Translations under genes and position numbers: made by a program | Assembly: GCF_026210795.1 (NCBI RefSeq) | Contig: NC_089432.1 | Coordinates: 2,418,001 to 2,482,000, forward strand | Direction: 5' to 3' | Source of the DNA: Rhizophagus irregularis | Taxonomy: Eukaryota; Glomeromycota; Glomeromycetes; Glomerales; Glomeraceae | Length of the DNA: 64,000 nt | The notes under the pieces: generated by a model | The model's database searches: none | The model's input: only the letters and a program-made list of their open reading frames with translations | Told to the model about the DNA's origin: nothing | Shown here: positions 24,101 through 36,784 of the stretch, one piece after another | Layout: every line of letters begins with the position of its first letter | Numbering within the stretch: the first letter of the stretch is position 1

Positions 24101-24706
24101 AATTGGAACTAATATTGATAAGAAAATGCATTTGAATTATATGAAAATGTAGCTGCTGAATTAAGGAATTCATTTGGAAAAAATAATTTAGAAAATTGTC
24201 ATCAACATGGAATTGAAACTGATATTGATGATAAGAAAAAAGCATTTGAATTATATCAAAAGGCAGCAGAATTAGGAGATGCACTTGGAATAACCAACTT
24301 GGGATGTTGTTATGAAAATGGAACTGGTACTGATATTGATAAGAAAAAAGCATTTGAATTATATCAAAAGGCTGCAGATTTAGGAAATTCATTTGGAATA
24401 TATAATTTAGGAAATTGTTATCAACATGGAATTGGAACTGATATTGATAAGAAAAAAGCATTTGAATCATATCAAAAGGCTGCAGATTTAGGAAATTCAT
24501 TTGGAATATATAATTTAGGAAATTGTTATCAACATGGAATTGAAACTGATATTGATAAGAAAAAAGCATTTGAATTATATCAAAAGGCTGCAGATTTGGG
24601 AAACAGTTTAGCTCAATATTGTCTTGCTGTGATGTATGAGAATGGGGAAGGAACTGCTAAAAATATAGCTAAAGCAATTTATTGGTACAAAAAACAGAAT
24701 ACTTGA
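21113..24706 (+). pseudogene. K2: TKL kinase-Sel1 pseudogene with stop and frameshifts
   Basis: Exons by analogy with K4: 21113-21352, 21424-21496, 21570-21749, 21824-22151 and 22227 onward. Starts MSNSAELISNS, but codon 14 is TAG. The kinase parts are otherwise readable: GSGGFGKVYHA, CAIKSFF (lysine present), HRDL then HSNN across an intron, ADFG, and CWNVKPDNRPTI. A 4 bp duplication (ATGCATGC) at about 21613 shifts exon 3. The tail has a spacer rich in Asn/Asp and then about twenty 36-residue Sel1 repeats (KKAFELYQKAADLGN..GI.NLG.CY..GIGTDID), with one-base losses near 22935, 23838 and 24127. Several losses fall in A runs, so some could be assembly errors, but the stop and the 4 bp duplication argue for real decay. 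Confidence 0.8.
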
Positions 24707-26690
24707 GATAATTTAGAGAAATCTAAAATTAGAAAATAAGGAACAATTTATGTAAAGTAAATTAATAATATTTATTCAAGTATTTTTCAAAATAAAAATG
24801 CTACTGTAATAGAAATACTATTTTATAATAAAATTTGTTCTAATAAATTTGTTAAATGTTATTTTTAATAACTGTTATATTGAAATTTATCATATATAAT
24901 TTATAAAATCCAAGTAATCATGATAAATTGGTTGATATATCAGAAATATCTTATATTTCAGAATTATTGTTTTTAATAAATTTTATATAAAACTTGCATT
25001 AGCAGTTAGAATCAATTGTATTAAGATTTGCAGAAAAATAAGCTATTTTAAATTTAATTAAAGATCACAATACTTTATATTACTGATTTTTTTTATTTAA
25101 AAGAGAATTTTGCTAAAGGATCTTTGGATAAAATGTGTCATTTTACCAAAACTATAACTTTTTTATATAAAGATAGAATAAACTGAGTAACTGACTTCAA
25201 AACCATCCGATTTGTTAAGATTTTTTCCAGAAATGTTGACATTCAGTGTGCCCACGAGTCTTCCGAGTCTACCAAAATTGTCACCTCACGTGACCAATAA
25301 ATTTCGATTACCTTTTTTGTATTAGTTTGTTTTTAATTATATTTACATTGCGAAACACGATAAAATACAATTTTTTCTGACTTTATTTTTTGATGAACAT
25401 GTCCAGCTTAAGTTTGTTCAGGCTGTTATATAAAAAAAAATATAAATGAGTTTTTAAGTAAAAGTATTATAAGAGCAACTTGTAATAGTTGTGGAAATAG
25501 AAATTTAAATATAAAAAAAAGAAAAATAAGACAAAGAAGCGCTTATTTGATAATAGAGAAAATAACAGACTACCTAGTCAGCTTTTTAATATCGTTTATG
25601 GGTATTTATTAGAAACAAATGAAACAAGTGAGTTTTTAAAAATTAAGGTACTCGATTTATTATAGGAGAAATTTTACATATAGAACCTTTATTTAAAGAG
25701 TTGCCGAATACAATAACTGAAGAAGAAAATACAGTCAACTCACAATATAATGAACCCTCCAGTTTTCACCTCAATTCGTTATAAGGCTATACAGTATATA
25801 ATGAAGAATTTTAAAAAATTTAATTGGTTGCTTCATTTTATTTATTTTATTTATTTTATTTTTACTTCAGAAAGGCAAATACACTAGAGAGATACTAAAA
25901 CATTATGTGTAGAAACTAGACATAAAGAATATTGATCTAAACTAAGTGTACAAAATCTAACAGGCAGACTCGCCCTTCGTTGGAACGACCTGACTAATGG
26001 AGAACTAGTCGCCATAGCAGTGAAAGAACAAAGGGGATTAAACACTATAGTAAATACAAGGGGAAAGAGAGGAGTCAGAAAAATTAAAACTACTTGCAAC
26101 CAGTTCTGAACCAAAAGAAAAATCTAAAAATTGAAATCACGGTAAATTATGTAAGAAGTAAAATAGATCCACATGACTTTATTGTCACGTGATCTCAAAT
26201 CATCACTGTTTGGACACCGATATTGCCAAACAGGATGTGCGTTACGTAAATTAATAACGTCTGAGTCATCTGATGATGTGTGCAAACTATCTTGATCTTT
26301 TTTTCGTCGGTAATTTATGAAACTTTTTTTCGTTATGTTGTTAGCGCTTTTCCAGGCTTTCAAGTGTGAACATCGCAATTTCCAAATCGATTTATAGATT
26401 TCTGCATGTATAACGAGAGTTATTATCGTATTTGATTGGTTAAATGTCACATGATTCGTTATATGTTATATTGAGAGTTGACTGTAATAAAGAAATTGCT
26501 AATAGAATTTTCAAAAGTGAATATCAATATGTATGTCACTCTAAACATATACAAAAATTACAATTTTATTTCACGGTTCAAAATAGAGAAAACTATTTAA
26601 CAGACCAACAAAAATGAATATGTGTGTTCTTGTCGACTAATTGTTTTTTATTATGTAAACATTTTTGTTGTTCCGATTGGCAAAATGGAA
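24707..26690. other. Interval without supported gene
   Basis: The K2 3' flank (to about 25080) resembles the K1 3' flank. Beyond it, short minus frames (25884-26114, 26124-26450) show no domain. A somewhat GC-richer stretch at 25870-26450 may be an eroded element; nothing further is supported. Confidence 0.35.
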
Positions 26691-27192
26691 ACACATTTTT
26701 TTAAAAAGGTTAATTTGTTTAAATATATTTTATTTTTATTCAATTGTATTTTTATTTTATTTTAATAGGTTCAAAGAAACAGAACCCATCCTTTAATATT
26801 TCAGCCTAATATAACAATTTGGCAGGAACTTGGAAACCAACATATAATGAATGAATCTAATATATCTAATATTAATTCTATTTTGACAATGGAAAATTCA
26901 AATAATGAGGATGATGAATATACAGAATTCTGTGAAAATACAATAATCAAATTTAAGAATTTATTAAGAGAGGTGATTTTATTTTTAAAAACTAATGAAT
27001 AGGTTTATTATTTAAAAATATATTAATGATTTCTTTATAGACACAAGATCTTTTAGATGAATCTATCAATTTACCTCAGAGAAAAAAGTGGTGGGAAACA
27101 TCTCTTCTACGAATGGTTCAACAAATAAAAGAACATAAACGTCGATTAACAATGCCGAGAACATGAAAGGATAAAACTAAAAACACATTTTA
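26690..27192 (+). pseudogene. Relic of a spliced unknown gene
   Basis: Three exon-like pieces separated by GT/AG introns: a short first piece ending near 26708; 26769-26971 with ITIWQELGNQHIMNESNISN and FCENTIIKFKNLLRE; and 27041 on with LPQRKKWWETSLLRMVQQIK, then RRLTMPRT followed by TGA and KDKTKNTFYW. The stop replaces what is probably a Trp codon. The pattern reminds me of a fungal lineage-specific family, which I cannot name. No clear start codon is present. Confidence 0.5.
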
Positions 27193-29941
27193 TTGGTAAT
27201 TATAGCAATTTTTACAATATTATATCAATCGTTAAAAAGGTTAAAAAATTAAAATTTTTTGTTAAAAAAATAATTATTTTGTTAAGTTAAAAAAGTTTAA
27301 ACTTTTTAAATTTTTTCGTCTAAGTCGTTTAAAAATCATAAACAAGTCACGTGAAAGCAACAAATTTATTGTGCGAGTTAAATTTTCGGCTGCAATCGAT
27401 GTTTCCAAAGTTTTCCATCGTCTAATTTCGGACCACTACTTTTTGGCTTGACTAGTACATTAAGAAGATCTGATTGATATAATTTATATTTTCTCATGCC
27501 TATGCAATTATTTTTGACATAGTAGATGATAATGATTTTGTTGATGAAGATAAGGAAATCTACAGCAGTTGTACTTCAGTTATTTGACTGATCATAGAAC
27601 ATTTGGTAGAATCTAGTAGTATCAGATTTCATCATCAACTATAAATGAGTGTTAATTTTTCGACAACATTATAGTATAATAAAGCAATTATAATGATACT
27701 CCAGTTACTTTATACTATACTATAATATCATGATAATTCTACTCATCTGGATATTGTTAGATTAGATAGTTAAATTTAATATAACGATATAAATACAAGT
27801 ATATAGCATAATTCAATTAATATATTGACGGTCTTTATTAGTGTTATAGTGAAAGTTCAATATGACGACTTTATTGAAATTTTATTTATATGATGATGAT
27901 ATGAAAATATGATGGAAAGTACGAAGCAATTATAAAAACATACTGTAAATCATTTATTCACCAAATTGTAATATTGTATGTTAAATATGGCTAGTATACT
28001 AGACATAAACAGCAGGTAAAATTTACACAAATTTGGATGTTTTCTTTAAAAGTTAAACATAGATTTTCAATGAAAGCTAAAAATGGTTGGTTGTCTTTCT
28101 AAAAAAGGAAACTACTTGAAGACAAATTTTATTGTTTTCTGTTTGTTTAGCCAGTCAGTCAGCTCATTAAAAAACGTAATATAAAGAGATTAAATTTTTC
28201 GACCAAAATTAAAATAATCACATTTAATTTTTCACCCAAAAAAAAAATATATAAATTTAACTAAACCAAAAGAAAACAAAAATGAAAAACTTCCTTTTTT
28301 TAAAAAAAAATTAGTAACCTGGAGTGGAAATAACCATTATGTAAAATACATTAATACTTTCTAATTATTTAACATTAAATAAAATTTTTTATCATTTTGT
28401 TTCGCATAAATTTAACTACCTAAATAATTAAGTAAAACTAAAATTATTTTTTATTATATTATTTTTACTGTTCCATACCAAAAAAGACAAATTCTTTTAT
28501 TTTTAAAAAAAAATTGGTAATCCATCATAATGATCAGATTTAATTATTTTTCACCAAAAAAATATATATTTTTAATATAGTGTTGCATAATAGTCATGAT
28601 TTATTATTGTTTACTAGGAAAACTGAAACCGTCAGCGGTAGGAAATTAAATCATTAAAATATATACAATAATAGCAAATTTAAAAGGGGAAAACGTGTCA
28701 GAACATCAAGAAACTTCAGACAAACGTAATTATCCTCAGCTAAAACTTCGGACAAATAAGAATATGTTTGTGTTTATTGTTTATTATAAAAGAAATAACA
28801 TTGATTATAAATTTCTTACCATATTTAAATTATAGTAATTTTTACATTGATAGTTAGGTAATAATAGTTCATGTAAAATAGTAATAGAATATTTTTTATT
28901 AAATTAGACGAATTTATTATATATTTAATATTTTTTTTTGCAAACCTAATGTAATAATAAATAATTATGATCAACAGTTATTACGAAAGGAATTTTTTTC
29001 AAAAAGAGTATTATATTTGTTTTTTTTTGCATGCTCTAATTTGTTGAAATTCAGTGTCAAATTAAATTTAACTGGCACATTATATAAAACGTCTTTCAAT
29101 CATAAAGTATTAATACTAATTCTATTATTTATTATTATTATAGATACTACACCAAAAATGCATGATAATAGATTTTATTATTTGTTAACATTTAAAGTTC
29201 CCTGCCATGTTTTAATGTTTATTTGTTAAATTATGCATTTTGCTGAAATTTAATTTATTTTTAATGATTTTATCCATTTTTTTTTTCAAAATAAAACAAA
29301 AAAAGACTTTTTATCCAGATAATAGGGAAAACCTGGTAATTTTATTCGGATAAAGACCATAAAGACCGCACTATCAGGATGAACATATTTGTTTGGATCC
29401 AGATCCAGATTACTTGCAGTAAAACAAAACAATTATATTATACACTTTTTACAATATCTTATTTCTGATATTCATTCTATTTTTGGATTTCTAGTCGTCA
29501 CACAAATGTCATTGAAACCAAATTCAATTAAATTTGTTTCACTTACACATCACACAAAATTTGCGGGATGTAACCTTTTTTCTTTTTTTCCTTTCATGTC
29601 GATCATAAACATTTCTCCCCCTAATTTTTAACAATCAAAAACAAAAAAAAAAACCTTTTGTTTCCCCAAAAAGGAAATTTATTATTGAATCTTATGGTAA
29701 TTCAAATGAAGATCAATGATAATTAAGTAATGATTGTCAATGGAGAAATTTTTAAAGTATGATCGACTTAAAATATGCAGACAACGCTTAAGCAAAGACA
29801 GTTCGTTTAATTATTTATTTAAACTCGAGCGGTCGAGCTGCAAACTCACAAAACTCTATAAAAAAAAAAATTATTATTTTATTATTTTTTTTTTTGATAT
29901 TAAACAAAACTTTATTTATTTATTTATTTATTTTTATCAAT
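27193..29941. other. Long AT-rich interval without gene
   Basis: No open frame with plausible content; frames at 29017-29229, 29389-29631 and 29734-29955 look like chance. The patch 29300-29420 contains GGATCC/ATCCAGAT runs like the ends of the hAT-like element at 17.5 kb, but a matching second end was not found. Confidence 0.4.
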
Positions 29942-32900
29942 ATGTCAACGAATAGTAAAGAACAAACTAACAATTCCGATTATATTGATTGGATAGAAAA
30001 AGCAATTGAAGATAATTATATTACATATTTTGATTATGATGAATTTACAAATAAACAAGAATTCGAAAATAGTGATACTAGTTCGGTTGGAAAAATATTT
30101 AAAGCAAATTATAAAAACAATGATACTCCTTTGATCGTAAAAACATCTAGATTAGATATTAAAAAATTTATAAATGAGGTATTTTAAAATTTTAACATAT
30201 TTTATATATATTAATAATTTTCACAAAAATCCTATTAATCAAAATCTATAACAGCTTAAAATCCGGAAGGAAGTTGATTTTCATACAAATATTTTACAAA
30301 TTCATGGGATTTCAAAATTTGACAATCAGTATTCATTAGTTTTGGAGTACGCTGATGGTGGAACATTGTATTCGTACTTAAAAGAGAATTTCACTAAGCT
30401 TGAATGGAATGATAAATATCGTTTAGCGTTACAACTTGCAAGCGCTATAGAATGTATTCATAATAAAGGAATAATCCATTGTGATCTGGTACGTACAATA
30501 TATTATTTAATATTTTTTTATTTATCTAATACATCTCACTAATACGAAAATTAATGATGATAATAATTAACCTTTAGCATGCACACAACGTGCTAATACA
30601 TAAAAACGATATTAAAGTAGCAAACTTTGGCTTAGCTAAGAAAGCATCTGAAGCATCAAATTATTCTATTGAAGTATATGATTTACTTCCTTATATAGAT
30701 CCAAGAAACTTGAGTAATATCAAACATAGAGATCAACCCTGTATAATGGATTTCAAATCAGATATTTATAGTATAGGAGTTCTTCTCTGGTTACTATCAA
30801 GTGGTCGAAAGCCTTTTTGTGATGAAGGTATACAATACGATGCTCGTTTAGCCATGGATATAGTAGGTGGAAAAAGAGAGGAGATTATCAAGGGTACGCC
30901 TATTAAATATAGTAATATCTATAAAGGTAAAATATTATTAATTTTTATAACACGATTGGATGGTTTATGTAACGTATTAATGATGTATAATTCTAATTTA
31001 ATTTTTTTTTTAGCGTGTTGGGAAAATGATCCTGATGAAAGGCCATCCATTCAAAAAGTCGTTTCATACCTTACATCATATCAAGATATTAATGAAGAAA
31101 CAAATTCTATCAAATTTGAAAAAAAAAATGAAATTAAGAAAGGAGCATCAAATAAGGATTTTGATTACATCATGATAGATGATGATTTAATTATAGATGA
31201 AGACATTTTAAATTCTATTATACAAAATGATTTACAAAATGATTTATTAATTAATATAACAGATTCTGATGACATTGAAAAAATTATTAATAAGTTGATA
31301 GACCATTTAATCAAAATGCATGATGAATTTGGTTATGGTTTTGCAGAAGTAAAACAAATTATTGAACAAAATATTAAAAATATTAATCAAACCTTACTAA
31401 ATAATATTCCTAATTGGCTTAAAAATCAAACATCATCACCTAAATATAATTTCTTTCATGGTTTTCTTTATTTTAATGGAATTATTGTAAAGAATAATGG
31501 AGATAGAGCATTTGGATTATTTTCTAAATCATCAAAAGAAAATTATCCTATGGCTCAAGTTTATTTAGGTAAACTGTGTACAGTTCCTAAAATTCAAATT
31601 GATTGGTATCAAAAATCGGCAAAAAATGGAAATAAACTTGCAGAATTTTATTTAGGTAACTGGTATGAAAATGTTAAAAAAGATGATTTTAAAGCATTTG
31701 AATGTTATGAAAAAGCAGCAAATGTTGGAAATAAAATTGCACAATTAAATTTAGGTTATTTTTATGATAATGGTAGAGGAACGGAAAAAAATAAGGAAAA
31801 AGCGATTGAATGGTATGAAAAATCTGCAAATCAAAAATGTAGTAACGCACAACTTTTTCTTGGAATATTATATAAAGGAACTAAAAAAGATTCTAAAAAT
31901 TCATTTGAATTGGTTGAAAAAACAGCAAAAAGTGGAAATAAAATTTCACAATTTTATTTAGGTAAATATTATTATCATGGTACAGGAGTTAAAAAAGATT
32001 ATGGAAAATCATTTGAATGGTATGAAAAATCAGCTAAACAAGGATATAATGATGCATTATGTGCTTTAGGATATTTATATTTAAAAGGTAAAGGTACTGA
32101 AAAAAATTTAGGAAAAGCATTTAATTTGATTGAAGAGGCGGCAGAAAAAGGAAGTAAATATGCACAACATTATTTAGGTACAATTTATCGACATGATAAA
32201 GGTGATATAGTAAAAGCAATTGAATGGTATAAAAAATCTGCTGAACAAGAATATAATGAGGCACAAAATAGTTTGGGATGTTTATATGAAGAAATTTATC
32301 AAGATTTAGATGAATCATTATATTGGTATGAAAAAGCAGCAAAGAATGGAAATAAATTCGCACAATATAAATTAGGATGTTTTTATGAAAATGGTAAAGG
32401 AAAACAAAAAGATGTAAAAAAAGCAATTGAATGGTATGAAAAATCAGCTAAACAAGGGTGTAGTTTTGCACAATATTGTTTAGGATATTCATTTGAAAAT
32501 GGAGAAGGAATTGATCAAGATTTAGGTAAAGCAATTTATTGGTACAAAAAAGCTGCTGAAGATGGAAATAAAACTGCACAATATAGAATAGGATATCTTT
32601 ATGAAAATGGTAGAGGAATGCGAAAAGATATAAAAAAAGCAATTGAATGGTATGAAAAATCGGCTATACAAGAGTATAATAATGCACAATGTAGTCTAGG
32701 ATATTTATACGAAAAAGGCAAAGGAATCGATCAAGATTTAAGTAAAGCAGTTTATTGGTACAAAAAAGCAGCAGATAATGGATATGAAGCTGCGTATTAT
32801 TGTTTGGGTAAATGTCATCAAGATGGAATTGGTATCGAAAAAGATGAAGTTAAAGCATTTGAATATTATAAAAAATCAGCTGAAAAAGGATATTTAAATG

Positions 32901-33040
32901 GAATATATATACTTGGATACTGTTATGAGAATGGGATTGGAACCGAAATTGATAAAGAAAAGGCAGTTGAATTGTATAAAGATGCTGCTAACAGAGGAAA
33001 TAAAGATGCACCAATAAGACTAGAAATGATGAGTTCATAA
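29942..33040 (+). CDS. K3: probable pseudokinase with Sel1-repeat tail, 948 aa
   Basis: Exons 29942-30178, 30255-30488, 30578-30926 and 31014-33040; phases fit and the total is 949 codons including the stop. Residues about 1-310 form the kinase-like domain. The glycine loop is lost (SDTSSVGKIFKA where K4 has GFGGFGKVYRA); the ATP-site Lys is probably present (LIVKTS). The catalytic loop reads HCDLHAHN (Asp kept, Arg changed to Cys), and the DFG motif is NFG, losing the Mg-binding Asp. CWENDPDERPS closes the domain. A linker rich in Asp/Asn follows, then about 15 Sel1 repeats of 30-36 residues (AQ..LG.LYENG.G...D..KAIEWYEKSA) to the C-terminus. It likely works as a scaffold rather than an enzyme (inference). 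It is more diverged than K1/K2/K4/K5 and the only uninterrupted copy. Confidence 0.9.
30927..31013 (+). other. K3 intron 3, 87 bp, no in-frame stop
   Basis: Starts GTAAAATATT and ends TTTTTTTTTAG, and K4/K5 have an intron at the same place, yet it is a multiple of three and open in frame. Retention would add 29 residues between KG and CWENDP. Confidence 0.6.
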
Positions 33041-33990
33041 TTTTACATTATTTAATCAGTCTAATCATATTTTATAATAGTTTCTATCATTCTACTATTT
33101 TGATTATTTTTTTTTTATTTTCTAAAATTATTATATATTTTGTATAATCTCACTATTATTTATTTTATATTCATTATTAAAATGAATGACTTAATATTAT
33201 AAATTTAATTATTAAATAAAATATAACTTGAAGCAAGTATTTTTAATTGAATTGTATCACGTTATATATTGGCGGTGTATGGCGGAGTCTTCAAGATTTT
33301 GCACATGTACAGAATTGAAATTTTGCGAAAAATAGTGTTTTTTACATCCGCAGACCGCAGTATACAATTATTACGTGAAAATAAGGAAAGAAATTAAAAA
33401 AAAAATAAAATTGGCACCGAATAAATTAAAATTGATTGAATTATATCAAAAATATGGAATTGTTGCTATTTTGATAAATGTCAAAGACCTGCTATGAGTA
33501 ATTGCAGTTCTCTTAACCAATAAATTAAAGAGGATATTATTTTTGTATAGCTTCTACTACTTTAAATAAAGGTTATAGTAAATTAATTATTACTGCGTAT
33601 TCTAATCATTTCAATAACAAAACAGGTTCCAAAATTAAAAAAAAAACCATTTTGCTTTCATATCCCACCTGAGTAGATCCAAAGAAACTTTGTATCGTTA
33701 CATTACATCTCATGTCTCTTTACGTCATCTAATAAATCTAATAACAAAATATCAAAGTAATTTCATATCTTATATATCTTATTTACAATAAAAATTGATC
33801 TTTACTATCTATTTAAAAGTAATAAAGTCTATATAAACTTGATGCAAATATAACTGAATTTTGTATACGTAATTGTTAAATATAATTAAACTGATTAAAA
33901 TTATTTTTGTTCTTTACTTCATTGCATGTATTGGCACAGGTACCGTTTTTTCTTAATTATTAATTATATAAAGATGCAATGTATGGTAAT
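33041..33990. other. Interval after K3 without supported gene
   Basis: AT-rich; no gene, RNA or repeat structure recognised. Confidence 0.5.
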
Positions 33991-35170
33991 ATTTAATAAT
34001 ACTTTACATGTTAATTATGGGATTAGAGATTAGATACTGTAATATCGTTGACTTTATATGAGTAATAATGCAAACTAACATATTTTATCGATACGCAGTA
34101 TATTATAATCAGTACATAAACTTGTTATACTTACATCTGTAAATTTTCCATATAATTTAGATAGACTTTTAGTATACTTTTTTTATAGTCCGAAACATAA
34201 GCATAGTACACACTTCAACTCTTAATTAGGGAATATTAAATTCTAGGATCTTGAGTAACTATCGAAATCTCATTTTGCTATCATGTATATCACGCGTGAT
34301 TAGATAAAATATTTAATAATACTTTACATGTTAATTATGGGATTAGAGATTAGTTACTGTAATATCGTTGATTTTATATGAGTAATAATGCAAACTAAAT
34401 ACGCAGTATATTATAATCAGTATATAAATTTGTTATACTTACACCTGCAAAATTTTCCATATAACTTAGATAGACTTTCAGTATACTTTTTTTATTGTCC
34501 GAAACATAAGTATAGCACACAATCAACTCCAAATTAGGGAATATTAAATTCTAGGATCTTGTGTAACTATCGAAATTTCATTTTTTGTTGTATATCACGC
34601 GTGATTAGATAAAATATTGATAATACTATTGTGAGATTAGAGATTAGATACTGTAATATCGTTGACTTTATATGAGTAATAATGCAAACTAACATATTTT
34701 ATCGATACGCAGTATATTATAATCAGTTTATAAATTTGTTATACTTACTTCTGTAAATTTTCCATATAATTTAGATAGACTTTTAGTATACTTTTTTTAT
34801 AGTCCGAAACATAAGCATAGTACACACTTCAACTCTTAATTAGGGAATATTAAATTCTAGGATCTTGTGTAACTATTGAAATCTCATTTTGCTATCATGT
34901 ATATCACGCGTGATTAGATAAAATATATTGATAATACTTTACATGTTAATTATGAGATTAGAGATTAGAGATTAGATACTGTGATATCATTGATTTTATA
35001 TGAGTAATAACATATTTTATCGATATGCAGTATATTATAATCAGTACATAAATTTGTTATACTTACATCTGTAAATTTTCCATATAATTTAGATAGACTT
35101 TCAGTATACTTTTTTCATAGTCCGCATAGTACACACTTTAACTCTTAATTATGGAATATTAAATTACGCG
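33991..35170. repeat. Satellite-like tandem array, four units of about 305-320 bp
   Basis: Units start at about 33991, 34311, 34616 and 34927 and share ATTAGAGATTAGATACTGTA, GATACGCAGTATATTATAAT, TTTCCATATAATTTAGATAG and ATCACGCGTGATTAGATAAA. Small deletions mark individual units (unit 2 lacks the CATATTTTATCG stretch, unit 4 lacks several bases and is cut short). No coding content. Confidence 0.85.
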
Positions 35171-35665
35171 TGTTTAATTTATTTAAGCTTTCAAATACAC
35201 TAGTACACTCAAGAGCTGAACTTGTAATGTATACATGTATATGTATGATAAAAACTTTAATACTTCAAAAATAAATTTAGCTTGATAAAAATTTTTTAAT
35301 TAACAATAATAAAAGCTTTAATAATATGGGAATATTACACAATATCATGTAATCTTCAATTATATGGTTTATAGGGAGTAAATCATACTAACAATCATTA
35401 AATCAATTAATATTACTAGTTTAGGATAAATAACTTATAAATTAATTGTGACTCATAGATAATATAGATAATCTTGATTTTTTTTATCTATTTTGTTATT
35501 AGTCACTATGTATCTATGTATTCAAAGGGTTTTAAAAAATATATAAATACCCTTAAATTTCCTCAAGAAAAAAATCAAAAACCAAATTTCAATATTATTA
35601 TTTTACAAATATCAAACCAAAATTTTTCTAAATTACAATTCAAATTTTTAACTTGCAATTACAAA

Positions 35666-36124
35666 ATGTCTTACCATTTGTGCTCAAATATTGTCAACAC
35701 TATTTTAAATGAATTTCCTATCAACAAATGTTACAATCACCCTCAACCTATCATTGAAACGTCTCAAAATTATTTACCATTACTTACCGGATTTTTTTAC
35801 ATTCTTTTTATAATTCTCCTCATATATACCAACATTCTCACCAATACAATTGTCCTAATTCTTCACTTATTGAAATTCATGTGCACAATAATCATTTCTC
35901 TCAACCAACTCCCTTCTCTTCCTTCATATCTATCTAATATATTTTATTCTTTTAAACATTTATTATTATCAATTCTTTTTCGTATTTTATTTACATTATT
36001 ATCTATTCTTCTTCATTTTCTTTATTTACTCAATTGCATAATTCAGATTCTCATCTTTTCTTATTCTCTACTTTATAAAATAACCTATTTAGTGAATATT
36101 ATTCTCCTTTTAATCTCCCAATAG
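35666..36124 (+). CDS. Small multi-pass membrane protein, unknown function, 152 aa
   Basis: The frame is open from 35474, but the ATG at 35666 (MSYHLCSNIVNTI) is preferred: the upstream part is Lys/Phe-rich low-complexity sequence, and a distinct hydrophilic N-terminus (NEFPINKCYNHPQPI) follows this ATG. From about residue 38 on it is nearly all hydrophobic, with roughly four predicted membrane spans (LPLLTGFFYILFIILLIY, TIVLILHLLKFMCTIIISL, LLLSILFRILFTLLSILLHF, and a C-terminal LVNIILLLIS). No signal for a known transporter family. It lies alone between the satellite and a direct repeat. It could be a chance frame in T-rich sequence, though the length and the C-rich (CAC, CTC, CCT) codon choice favour a real gene. 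Confidence 0.45.
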   Translation: MSYHLCSNIVNTILNEFPINKCYNHPQPIIETSQNYLPLLTGFFYILFIILLIYTNILTNTIVLILHLLKFMCTIIISLNQLPSLPSYLSNIFYSFKHLLLSILFRILFTLLSILLHFLYLLNCIIQILIFSYSLLYKITYLVNIILLLISQ

Positions 36125-36220
36125 CTTAATTAAATAATCTTATATTACGTAGCTTGGCCCATTGCTTACCAAATATAGCATGGAGACGTAATCTTTCCCC
36201 TTTGGTCAACTTGGGATTAC

Positions 36221-36468
36221 TTGACCATTCTTAGATAGATAATTTTTACAAGGGGATCGTTTGCATCGCCCATGAAGCATTGCACTGCGCTGATTGGTGT
36301 CAGAGAGATCCTTTGTCTTGTAAAAATTTACCCTTTCTTGATCATTTGACCATTCTTAGATAGATAAATTTTATAAGGGGATCGTTTGCATCGCCCATGA
36401 AGCATTGCACTGTGCTGATTGGTGTCAGAGAGATCCTTTGTCTTGTAAAATTTACCTTTCTTGATCAT
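36221..36468. repeat. Direct duplication of a 125 bp unit
   Basis: TTGACCATTCTTAGATAGAT starts at 36221 and again at 36346; each unit contains GGGGATCGTTTGCATCGCCC and GCACTG.GCTGATTGGTGTC. The copies differ at only a few positions. No function seen. Confidence 0.85.
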
Positions 36469-36784
36469 CTGATCTATCTCATGTGATTTCCTTCTTCACA
36501 TGTGATACCCTTTATTTCATTCCTTTGTTGAGTTCTTTCCTTAATAACTTATCAACTCAACAAAATCCATCGCCGTTGGTTCCACAATTTTTGTGTCCAA
36601 GTTCAATTCTTGGAGGTGATTTTCTTATTAATTAATTTATCTTCTTTTTTCTTCTTTTATAGGGAGTTCCAGACGATTTTATGTCAAGCAGGCAGGGGAA
36701 ATATTATTAACAAGATGTAGGTGACTAGACCAAAAAATAAAATTACCTAAGGGCGGGTATCTTCATAGTTCCCACCACCACTGT

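Noticed and set aside
22889-24569. Long minus-strand open frames (up to 306 codons, FSYQYQFQF type repeats) over Sel1 regions of K1, K2, K4 and K5
   Set aside because: They are the antisense reading of the Sel1 repeats; the repeat codons happen to lack stops when reversed, and the peptides are low-complexity with no start context or conservation.
29300-29420. Possible hAT element like that at 17.5 kb
   Set aside because: Only scattered ATCCAGAT/GGATCC matches; no paired ends or target duplication found.
36130-36300. Possible tRNA or rRNA fragment
   Set aside because: Less AT-rich, but no cloverleaf or T-loop consensus seen; better explained as part of the direct repeat.
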